From NCBI GenBank assembly GCA_965247525.1, contig OZ252015.1, positions 992,001 through 1,056,000 of the forward strand: 64,000 nucleotides of DNA, written 5' to 3'. Positions 25,602-32,504 of this stretch are shown here, in pieces. The translations under genes were made by a program, and so were the position numbers. The number at the start of each line of letters is the position of its first letter. The stretch's first letter is position 1. Source of the stretch: JAZKID01 sp965247525 (lineage in GTDB: Bacteria; Pseudomonadota; Alphaproteobacteria; Rhizobiales; UBA4765). The notes below the pieces were generated by a model. The model worked only from the letters and a program-made list of their open reading frames with translations. It had not been told where the DNA came from and ran no database searches.

Positions 25602-26263
25602 GCATGTTTTTCACCCTTTTGCGCCGTGACCTTTTGCTGAGCTGGCGGATGGGCGGCGGCGCTCTCACCGGCGCGATGTTCATGCTGATGCTGACTTTGC
25701 TTCTGCCGCTGGCGCTTGGCCCCAATCTTGTCAAACTCTCCGCGCTCGCGGCGCCCTTTTTATGGATTGGCACCCTACTTTCCAGCCTGCTGACACTCGA
25801 CCGGCTTTTTCAGGCCGATGATGAAGACGGCACGCTCGATCTTTTTTTGACCGGCGATCTGCTGCCGGAGGTGCTTGCTCTTTCAAAAACAACCGCACAC
25901 TGGCTGATGTCGGGCGCGCCGATTGTGCTGCTGTCGCCGCTCTACGCACTGATGCTTGGGCTGACACAAAGCCAGCTTTCGCCCCTGATGCTTAGTCTCG
26001 CCATCGGCACGCCCGCGCTTTCGGCCTTGGGCAGTTTTGGCGCGGCCCTGACCCTCAACCTCAAGCGCGGCGGGCTGTTGCTGCCTTTGCTCGTTCTGCC
26101 ATTGACCCTGCCTTTACTGGTCTTCGGCACATTTTGCGCCGAACCGTTGGAGATGACGATGCTGACACAGCGCCCGTTTGGAATTTTTTGCGGCTTGAGC
26201 CTGCTGGCATTTGCACTGGCGCCACTCGGCACCGCCGCCGCGCTGCGGGCGAGCCGCACATGA
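25598..26263 (+). CDS. ccmB: Heme exporter protein CcmB
   Basis: This 221-residue membrane protein with six hydrophobic helices is the CcmB permease. The N-terminal FFTLLRRDLLLSWRMGGGAL and LFQADDEDGTLDLFLTGDLL segments are characteristic. It is coupled to ccmA by an ATGA overlap. A 58-base gap separates it from ccmC. Confidence 0.92.
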   Translation: MSMFFTLLRRDLLLSWRMGGGALTGAMFMLMLTLLLPLALGPNLVKLSALAAPFLWIGTLLSSLLTLDRLFQADDEDGTLDLFLTGDLLPEVLALSKTTAHWLMSGAPIVLLSPLYALMLGLTQSQLSPLMLSLAIGTPALSALGSFGAALTLNLKRGGLLLPLLVLPLTLPLLVFGTFCAEPLEMTMLTQRPFGIFCGLSLLAFALAPLGTAAALRASRT

Positions 26264-26321
26264 CAATGTCTTTTGAAAAAAGCTTTGCAAAAGCACGGCG
26301 TGCAATGACAAGAAGAATGAC

Positions 26322-27068
26322 ATGTCACTGACCTCGCTCGTCTCGCTTGCAAACCCGAACCGTTTTTTACGGATGGCCGCGCGCGTGCTGCCTGCATTGT
26401 GGGGCGCGGCCGTTGTCAGTCTTGTGATCGGGTTATATCTTGCACTTTATGTTGCGCCCGACGACTACCAGCAGGGCGCGTCGGTCAAGATCATGTTCCT
26501 GCATGTGCCTTTCGCGTGGATTGCCATGGCCTGTTACACGCTGATGGCCTGCGCCAGCATCGGCACGCTGGTGTTCCGCCATCCGCTGGCCGATGTCGCG
26601 GCCAAAGCAGCAACGCCGATTGGTGCGGTCTTCACATTTTTATGCCTCGCCACAGGTTCGCTTTGGGGCAAACCGATGTGGGGCACGTGGTGGGTGTGGG
26701 ACGCACGCCTGACATCCGTGCTGATTTTATTTTTGATGTATCTGGGGCTGATTGCGCTATGGCACGCTTTTGACGACCAGCTGCGCGCGGCGCGCACTGC
26801 TGCAATTTTAACGCTTGCCGGATTTATCAATATTCCCATTATCAAATTTTCGGTCGACTGGTGGAACACGCTGCACCAGCCCGCTTCCGTGATGCGCATA
26901 GGCGGGCCAAAAATCGACAAAAGCCTGCTGACGCCTCTTCTGGTTATGGCGCTGGCGTTCACATTGTTGTTTGCCGCGCTGCTTCTTTTGCGCATGCGCA
27001 CCGAACTGGCGCGCCGCCGCATTGCCCGCCTGCAAACCGTGCGGGCTTACGGTGTGCCCGATGCCTGA
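26322..27068 (+). CDS. ccmC: Heme exporter protein CcmC
   Basis: This 248-residue membrane protein delivers heme to CcmE. It has six hydrophobic helices and the tryptophan-rich signature WGTWWVWDARLTSVLILFL, with histidines in LHVPFAW and WWNTLHQPAS that ligate heme in this family. Its stop overlaps the ccmD start by eight bases. Confidence 0.94.
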   Translation: MSLTSLVSLANPNRFLRMAARVLPALWGAAVVSLVIGLYLALYVAPDDYQQGASVKIMFLHVPFAWIAMACYTLMACASIGTLVFRHPLADVAAKAATPIGAVFTFLCLATGSLWGKPMWGTWWVWDARLTSVLILFLMYLGLIALWHAFDDQLRAARTAAILTLAGFINIPIIKFSVDWWNTLHQPASVMRIGGPKIDKSLLTPLLVMALAFTLLFAALLLLRMRTELARRRIARLQTVRAYGVPDA

Positions 27069-27201
27069 TTTTGGCGCTTACGGTTTTTACATTCTCGGCG
27101 CTTATGGTTTAAGCGTCTTTGCTCTTTTCGCATTTGTGATTGTGTGCGTGCTTGATGCCAAGACCGCGGCAAAGGCATTGAGAGCCGAGCAAAAAGAATG
27201 A
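27061..27201 (+). CDS. ccmD: Heme exporter protein CcmD
   Basis: This 46-residue single-pass protein begins MPDFGAYGFYILGAYGLSVF, the usual CcmD pattern, and ends in a charged tail AKALRAEQKE. CcmD helps release holo-CcmE from CcmABC. It overlaps both neighbours (ccmC end, and ccmG by ATGA), which supports this very small gene as real. Confidence 0.9.
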   Translation: MPDFGAYGFYILGAYGLSVFALFAFVIVCVLDAKTAAKALRAEQKE

Positions 27202-27758
27202 GGCCTGCTGTGAAAGCCGCATTGCTTGCCGCTTTGCCTTTTGTGGTTTTTGCGGGGCTGGGGGTTGCATTTTACAGCGCCATTTACGCAGGCGATCCGC
27301 GCATCCTGCCCTCGGCGCTGATCGGCAAGCCGGTTCCCAATTTCGACCTTGCCCCGATTGAGGGTGAAAACATCCACGGCCTGACATCGCGCGATTTATC
27401 AAATGGCAAAATGACGCTTTTGAATGTGTTCGCCTCATGGTGCATTCCTTGCCGCAATGAGCATCCGCTGCTCAAATTTCTAAGCGACGAAAACGTCAAA
27501 GGCACGTTTCAGCTTGTCGGCATCAACTACAAGGACAGCCCGCAGCAAGCGCGCGCGTTTTTGAAAGAGTTTGGCAACCCGTTTTCGAACATCGGCGCTG
27601 ATGTCAGTGGCCGCACCGCCATTGACTGGGGCGTTTACGGTGTGCCTGAAACCTATCTGATCGACGGCGCGGGCAAGATTATTTTCAAACATGTGGGGCC
27701 GCTGACGCCGGAAGCGATTGCCGATGATATTCTTCCACGCCTGAAAGGTGAAAAATGA
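27198..27758 (+). CDS. ccmG: Cytochrome c biogenesis thioredoxin CcmG (DsbE)
   Basis: This 186-residue membrane-anchored thioredoxin has an N-terminal helix (about 6-27), a redox motif ASWCIPCRNEHP and the CcmG-specific acidic segment IDWGVYGVPETYLIDG. It reduces apocytochrome c thiols before heme attachment. It is overlapped by ccmD upstream and by the FAH gene downstream (ATGA). CcmE, CcmF and CcmH are not in the window and must lie elsewhere. Confidence 0.93.
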   Translation: MRPAVKAALLAALPFVVFAGLGVAFYSAIYAGDPRILPSALIGKPVPNFDLAPIEGENIHGLTSRDLSNGKMTLLNVFASWCIPCRNEHPLLKFLSDENVKGTFQLVGINYKDSPQQARAFLKEFGNPFSNIGADVSGRTAIDWGVYGVPETYLIDGAGKIIFKHVGPLTPEAIADDILPRLKGEK

Positions 27759-28447
27759 ACAATGTTTTCGAAGTGACCGTTCCGACGCTTGCCATCACAG
27801 GCGAGGCGCTGCGGTTTCCTGTCCGCCGGATTTTCTGTGTCGGCCGCAATTATGCAGCGCATACCAAAGAAATGGGCGCCGATACAAAACAGCCGCCCTT
27901 CTTTTTCATGAAACCTTTGACAGCGCTGCTGCCCGTCGAGAGCGCCGACATTGCCGATCTTCCCTATCCGCAGGGTACGCACAACTACCACTATGAATGC
28001 GAACTTGTGGTCGCCTTGAAAAGCGGCGGCACCGATATTTCGGCCAAAGAGGCGGCCTCGCATATTTACGGTTTTGCCGTTGGCCTTGATATGACGCGGC
28101 GGGATTTGCAAAAAGCCAGCTCAGAAAAACAGCAACCTTGGGAGCTTGGCAAAACAGCGGACTTTTCCGCCCCGATCGCGGCGCTGACGCCCGTCTCAAC
28201 GTCTGGTGTGATGGACAATGTCGCAGTTGTTTTGAAAGTTAACGGCGAGGCGCGCCAGAACGGCTCGACCTCCGACATGATCTGGAACACGTCCGATCTC
28301 ATCAGCACATTGTCACAATTTTACGCGCTGCAAGCGGGTGATGTGATTTTCACCGGCACGCCAGAAGGCGTTGGTCCTGTGGTCAGGGGCGACATTCTCA
28401 CGGCACAGATTACAGGCCTGTCGCCGCTGAACATGCGTGTGAGCTAG
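27755..28447 (+). CDS. Fumarylacetoacetate hydrolase family protein
   Basis: This 230-residue single-domain FAH-superfamily protein has the segment FCVGRNYAAHTKEMG, the metal ligands in HYECELVVALK, the family core YGFAVGLDMTRRDLQ and FTGTPEGVGPVVRGD. Short members act as acylpyruvate hydrolases or oxaloacetate tautomerases/decarboxylases; substrate is not certain here. It overlaps ccmG, so it is probably expressed with the ccm genes although no link with cytochrome c is known. Confidence 0.88.
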   Translation: MNNVFEVTVPTLAITGEALRFPVRRIFCVGRNYAAHTKEMGADTKQPPFFFMKPLTALLPVESADIADLPYPQGTHNYHYECELVVALKSGGTDISAKEAASHIYGFAVGLDMTRRDLQKASSEKQQPWELGKTADFSAPIAALTPVSTSGVMDNVAVVLKVNGEARQNGSTSDMIWNTSDLISTLSQFYALQAGDVIFTGTPEGVGPVVRGDILTAQITGLSPLNMRVS

Positions 28448-29016
28448 CCGATCTGGATATACGTATTTTTACCCAAGCGCGCGAGAATGTGCCGCATGGT
28501 TGACTGCGATACCGCGACACAGCCCTCTGTTGGCAAAAACCCGGGGCGTGCCAGATGCAGGAAAATGCCGCTGCCGCGATGGCGCTCGACCGGCGTCATA
28601 TTGTAATCGATTTCAAAAAAAGCATCATAGAGATTGTCGTCGCGCCACAGGCCTTCTTTGCTGCCTGCCGGCATCGCCCGTGTGCGCACAAGCGTGTTGT
28701 AGTGCCTGTCCTTGACATCATCAGCCCACCAGTCGGTCTTGCGAATACGGCGCGCGCCAAGCCGCTCCCCGGCAAGGCCAAGCTTGTCGCGCCGCACATG
28801 CAGTTTTTTGAGCGCAAACCTGCCCTTGGGGCTGATGCCATCGCCTTCCCGTTTTTTAATGCCCATGCCAGAGCGGCCCAGGGCACAGGGAAAGCTTGCC
28901 GCGCCCAAAAAAATGCGGCCCTTGGTTTTGTCTTTGAATGACCTGACCACTTTCAAAAACGGTACGCCATCGGGCTTGCGTTTGGGCGTGGACTTCACGG
29001 GCTTTTGTGTTAGCAT
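28444..29016 (-). CDS. L,D-transpeptidase (YkuD domain) family protein
   Basis: This 190-residue protein contains the L,D-transpeptidase active-site pattern: His in IFLHLARPGFLPTEGC and the catalytic Cys in TEGCVAVS. The upstream region GISPKGRFALKKLH matches the YkuD-domain lid. Such enzymes cross-link peptidoglycan or attach proteins to it. No clear signal peptide is seen from the start at 29016; an upstream start would overlap the divergent regulator gene. The 3' end overlaps the FAH gene convergently. Confidence 0.82.
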   Translation of the reverse strand: MLTQKPVKSTPKRKPDGVPFLKVVRSFKDKTKGRIFLGAASFPCALGRSGMGIKKREGDGISPKGRFALKKLHVRRDKLGLAGERLGARRIRKTDWWADDVKDRHYNTLVRTRAMPAGSKEGLWRDDNLYDAFFEIDYNMTPVERHRGSGIFLHLARPGFLPTEGCVAVSQSTMRHILARLGKNTYIQIG

Positions 29017-29078
29017 TGGTGAATAATAACAAGAAACGCGACAAAACCAAGCCGAGTAACGGTCAGGGGGATGATCGA

Positions 29079-29759
29079 ATGGCACATCGTATTTTAATCG
29101 TCGATGACGACAAGGATTTGCGCGAAGCACTGTTTGAACAGTTTCAGCTTCACGACGAATTTGATGTCAGCATTGTCGACAATGCCTCCAAAGGCCTCGA
29201 AAAAGCGCGCGCGCACGACGCCGATCTTATTCTTCTTGATGTCGACCTGCCGGATATGGATGGCCGCGAGGCCTGCCGCCGCATGCGCAAAGAGGGTTTT
29301 AAAGGCCCTGTGATTATGCTCACCGGGCAAAATTCCGACAGCGACCAGATTCTTGGCCTTGATTCCGGCGCCAACGACTATGTGACAAAACCCTTCCGCT
29401 TTGCCGTGCTTCTGGCGCGGATCCGCTCGCAATTGCGCCAGCGCGAAAATTCGGAAGATGCCACTTTTTCAATCGCGCATTATTCGTTTCAGCCAGCGGC
29501 AAAGCTTCTTGTCGATGACAAGGGCGATAAAATTCGCCTGACCGAAAAAGAAACGGCGATCCTGCGCTATCTCTACCGCGCCGAGCAAAAACCGGTTGGT
29601 CGCGACATTCTTCTCACCGAAGTCTGGGGTTACAATGCGGCCGTGACAACGCACACGCTGGAAACCCATATTTACCGCCTGCGCCAGAAAATTGAAAAAG
29701 ACCCGAGCCATGCCCAGATCGTCATTACCGACGAGGGTGGCTACCGGCTTGTGCCGTAA
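29079..29759 (+). CDS. OmpR/PhoB-family winged-helix response regulator
   Basis: This 226-residue response regulator has a receiver domain (about 4-118) with acidic residues VDDDKD, phosphoacceptor Asp in LILLDVDLPDMDG, and the Lys in YVTKPFRF. A winged-helix DNA-binding domain (about 130-225) ends ETHIYRLRQKIEKDP and EGGYRLVP. The start at 29079 has an AGGGGG ribosome-binding sequence with an 8-base spacing. No histidine kinase is adjacent, so it is an orphan regulator. It is followed by a cNMP-binding protein and then the convergent xthA, a gene order conserved in alphaproteobacteria. Confidence 0.9.
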   Translation: MAHRILIVDDDKDLREALFEQFQLHDEFDVSIVDNASKGLEKARAHDADLILLDVDLPDMDGREACRRMRKEGFKGPVIMLTGQNSDSDQILGLDSGANDYVTKPFRFAVLLARIRSQLRQRENSEDATFSIAHYSFQPAAKLLVDDKGDKIRLTEKETAILRYLYRAEQKPVGRDILLTEVWGYNAAVTTHTLETHIYRLRQKIEKDPSHAQIVITDEGGYRLVP

Positions 29760-29768
29760 GCGCGCCTG

Positions 29769-30221
29769 ATGCTGTCGCCTGAACGCATGATTGACAGGCT
29801 GGTGGCGCAAGCCATTTTCGCCGATCTTGACCCTGTCTCTTTGCGCGTGATTGCGCTTGCCTCAGAACTGCGCCAGCTCGATTACGGCGATGTTGTTTTT
29901 GAGCAAGGCCGGCTGTCGGACGGTGCCTTTTTTATCCTGAACGGCGAGGTGCAGCTTGAGGGCAATGACGGCTCCATTGATAAAGCGACGGATGGCGATT
30001 TGCTTCACCCGCTGGCGCTGATCACCGAGCTGGAACGCCCTTTCACCGCAATTGCGCTGGGGCCGTCCGAAATTCTGAAAATTCCGCGCAGTGTGTTCTT
30101 ACGGATCATGAGCAGCGCACCATCGATTGCGCTGCGCCTTCGCGACAAGTTGACGCGCGATTTGATGCGCAGCCGCCACCATTTGCGCGGTGCAGAAGCC
30201 GCAATGGCGCCGCAAGCTTAA
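29769..30221 (+). CDS. Cyclic nucleotide-binding domain protein
   Basis: This is a 150-residue single cNMP-binding (Crp-type) beta-roll domain with the start of a C-terminal helix but no helix-turn-helix DNA-binding domain. Visible family features are LRQLDYGDVVFEQGRLSDGAFFILNGEVQL and the phosphate-binding-cassette position near LLHPLALITELERPFTAIAL, which lacks the usual FGE-L-x-x-RA pattern, so nucleotide binding is doubtful. It is 9 bases after the response regulator gene and probably co-transcribed. Confidence 0.82.
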   Translation: MLSPERMIDRLVAQAIFADLDPVSLRVIALASELRQLDYGDVVFEQGRLSDGAFFILNGEVQLEGNDGSIDKATDGDLLHPLALITELERPFTAIALGPSEILKIPRSVFLRIMSSAPSIALRLRDKLTRDLMRSRHHLRGAEAAMAPQA

Positions 30222-30225
30222 ATTT

Positions 30226-30350
30226 TATATTCTAAAAACGGCCTTGACCGGAACGTGGTCGCATCGCCCGAGCGTTTGACGCGAATGGCGTAAAAAATAA
30301 CGAGCGACAATTCTATATTCTAAAAACGGCCTTGACCGGCACATGGTCGC
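30226..30350. repeat. 37-bp direct repeats of the xthA 3' end flanking a dispersed-repeat core
   Basis: Copies at 30226-30262 and 30314-30350 differ at only two positions. The right copy encodes the last residues of exonuclease III (DHVPVKAVFRI plus stop). The left copy, outside the gene, would encode the same residues and stop. The 51 bases between them hold a GCCCGAGCG...GACGCGAATGGCG unit with an A-rich tail (core CCCGAG at 30267), the same family as at 18.9, 21.2, 35.0 and 36.1 kb. Confidence 0.92.
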
Positions 30351-31164
30351 TTGGCCGCTCCCATCCGCGCGCTTGCGCCGTCACATCCATCTGCACAGAC
30401 TTTTCATGAAGATCAGGCGCGGCCCAGATATGGTCAAGCCTTCGGCCGCGATTTGATTTGAGCCAGTCCGCCGCGCGGTAGCTCCACCATGTATATAATT
30501 TTTCATTGTCGGGCACGAAGGCGCGCATCACATCGTGAAAGCGGCCGGCCTGCTGTGCGATGTTGAATTTTTCAACTTCGATTGGTGTGTGGCTGACAAT
30601 TTTCAGCATTTGCTTATGCGACCAGACATCATGCTCCATCGGCGCGACATTGAGATCGCCCACAAGCACCGCGCGCGGCGACGACGTGGTCAGACGATCG
30701 CCAAAATCGGCAAGGTCATCAAGAAAGTCGAGCTTGGCCTTAAACTTGCTGTTGGCTTTCGGGTCTGGAATATCGCCGCCTGCGGGAAGATAGACGGATG
30801 CCACCGCCACATCTTCATAAACCTTGCCAGCCAGATGCGCGACGATGCAGCGCCCCTCGGCTTGGGCGGCAATGTCAAAGCGCTCCGTCGCGCGAAACGG
30901 AATTTTTGAGAGAATAGCAACGCCGTGATAGCCCTTGAAGCCGTAAACGGCCTGATGCTCATAGCCGAGCTTTGCAAACGCCTTTGCCGGAAACTGGTCA
31001 TCATTGCATTTGATTTCCTGCAGGCACAGGACATCCGGCATTTCATCGTCGAGATATTTTGACACAAGGCCGGAGCGCAATCGCACCGAATTGATGTTCC
31101 ATGTCGCGACGGAAAGACTGTCGGGTGTCTTGCCGTGGCGCTGCGTCAGGTTTTTCAGGCTCAC
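30313..31164 (-). CDS. xthA: Exodeoxyribonuclease III
   Basis: This 283-residue AP endonuclease / 3'-5' exonuclease of the ExoIII family works in base-excision repair. Catalytic blocks include LSVATWNINSVRLR, LCLQEIKCND (metal-binding Glu), VLVGDLNVAP (Asp-Asn pair) and the final PSDHVPVKA (catalytic Asp-His). The N terminus is about 15 residues longer than usual. The start at 31164 is supported because it overlaps the lolA-like stop (ATGA). The last 37 bases are duplicated downstream of the stop. Confidence 0.94.
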   Translation of the reverse strand: MSLKNLTQRHGKTPDSLSVATWNINSVRLRSGLVSKYLDDEMPDVLCLQEIKCNDDQFPAKAFAKLGYEHQAVYGFKGYHGVAILSKIPFRATERFDIAAQAEGRCIVAHLAGKVYEDVAVASVYLPAGGDIPDPKANSKFKAKLDFLDDLADFGDRLTTSSPRAVLVGDLNVAPMEHDVWSHKQMLKIVSHTPIEVEKFNIAQQAGRFHDVMRAFVPDNEKLYTWWSYRAADWLKSNRGRRLDHIWAAPDLHEKSVQMDVTAQARGWERPSDHVPVKAVFRI

Positions 31165-31838
31165 AGCGCAAACATCGCGGCACTGCTGGGTTTGTTGACC
31201 TCAATATTCGAAATGACCACATTGGTGGTGGCGCCATTGCCGTCAATTGTTGTCCATTGCTGCAGCGCGTAATCGGTTGCGGAAAAGGTCAGCGTCAACT
31301 TGCCTTGTGTCAGCGCGCCGTCTTCTTCAATCGTGACTTTGATTTCAGTTTCGTCCTGAAACAGCGAGGTAATGCGGGCGTCTTCCATCAGGTCGAGCTT
31401 GCTTTTAAGCAGATAGCGCAGCGGCGTCTGCCACAGCTGGTAGACATCGCGCGTTCCAAGTTTTTTATCGCGAACCACAAGCTGCTGGCCATCGGAAACG
31501 ATGTCGAGCGTTGATGGCGCATCATAAATAAAGCGCACGCGGCCGGGCTTACTGATGTAAAACTTGCCGCTGGTGCGCTCACCATTGCTTTCGGCCTGCA
31601 CGAATGTGCCGTTCATCGCATCGATTTTGTTGTAGACCGCATTGATTTTTGAAAGCGTCGCGCGCTGCGCAGGCGTGTAAGGCGATTCACGGTGCAGGAT
31701 GCCGCGCTGCGGCTGAATGGTCTGCACCTGCGGCGGCGGCGATTGAAACGGGGGCGGCGGTAATTGAACCGGTGCATTTTGCGCAAGCGCAACAGTTGCG
31801 GGCATCAAAAGAAAAGCGAGCAGAAGGATTTTTCTCAT
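31161..31838 (-). CDS. lolA: LolA-like outer-membrane lipoprotein carrier
   Basis: This 225-residue periplasmic protein has a signal peptide (residues 1-19, ending ALAQN) and a proline-rich linker (PPPPFQSPPPQ), then the LolA domain: NAVYNKIDAMNGTFVQAESN, SGKFYISKPGRVRFIYDAP and VVRDKKLGTRDVYQLWQTP. LolA carries lipoproteins from LolCDE to the outer membrane. It lies between an unknown gene and xthA, in the ftsK-lolA-xthA order typical of alphaproteobacteria. Confidence 0.9.
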   Translation of the reverse strand: MRKILLLAFLLMPATVALAQNAPVQLPPPPFQSPPPQVQTIQPQRGILHRESPYTPAQRATLSKINAVYNKIDAMNGTFVQAESNGERTSGKFYISKPGRVRFIYDAPSTLDIVSDGQQLVVRDKKLGTRDVYQLWQTPLRYLLKSKLDLMEDARITSLFQDETEIKVTIEEDGALTQGKLTLTFSATDYALQQWTTIDGNGATTNVVISNIEVNKPSSAAMFAL

Positions 31839-31889
31839 AGCCTTTTTTGCCCCAGCAAAACGGCAAAGGCAAGGTCGCCTTTGTATGGA

Positions 31890-32504
31890 CTATTTATAAT
31901 CCGCAGGGCGTGGGTTTTTGCACATTTTCTCCCAATCGTTTCCAGATGGTATCTGGTAACAATCGGGGCGGCTGTCTTTTACCGCTGGCCCAACCGGCAT
32001 TCCATCTGGAGAAAGGGATTTAGGAGGCGCATGGAGACAAGTCACTTTGACTTTGCTGCCCTGAAGACAAGCGACCTCAAAAGCGGCATCTTCAGAACTC
32101 CAATTCTTCGTCTTGATATTGTCGATTTTCAAATGAGTGTTGTCTATCCAAGTGATTTTTGTAACTATCCAAAGTGGATCAGCCAAAAAAACACGCTCTT
32201 TTCTAAAATGACCGAGCAACGTGTTTGGCATCAAAAAAACTTCGTAACCCGTTGAACACCCGCCAAACGCGCCGCATATGGTCAATAATTGTGAAGTGGC
32301 GCTCCATGCATTGTTAGGTGATGACAAAATTTCCGTTGCAGATGACATCTCGGATGTTTTTGTAAAATCACACAACAAGCAGGCCATGCGCCACACATAA
32401 ATTCCTCCAATAATTAGCCCTAAAACAAACAGTATTGTAAAAAAACATAACATTATTTGCCCAAAACGCTTTTTCTGCTCTGGGTTTTTTTTCTTCACTT
32501 TCAT
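31890..32504 (-). CDS. Uncharacterised membrane-anchored protein
   Basis: This 204-residue protein of unknown family has a basic N terminus (KVKKKNPEQKKR), one transmembrane helix (about 17-40), then a soluble domain with six or more cysteines (LLCDF, CGAFGGCS, ACLQG, VTCLH, DCYQI, EKMCKN). The start overlaps the ftsK stop (ATGA). Its base composition is visibly more AT-rich than its neighbours, and it is wedged between ftsK and lolA, which are usually adjacent in this class. It may be an acquired orphan; the cysteine count suggests an oxidised, extracytoplasmic domain. Confidence 0.6.
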   Translation of the reverse strand: MKVKKKNPEQKKRFGQIMLCFFTILFVLGLIIGGIYVWRMACLLCDFTKTSEMSSATEILSSPNNAWSATSQLLTICGAFGGCSTGYEVFLMPNTLLGHFRKERVFLADPLWIVTKITWIDNTHLKIDNIKTKNWSSEDAAFEVACLQGSKVKVTCLHAPPKSLSPDGMPVGPAVKDSRPDCYQIPSGNDWEKMCKNPRPADYK

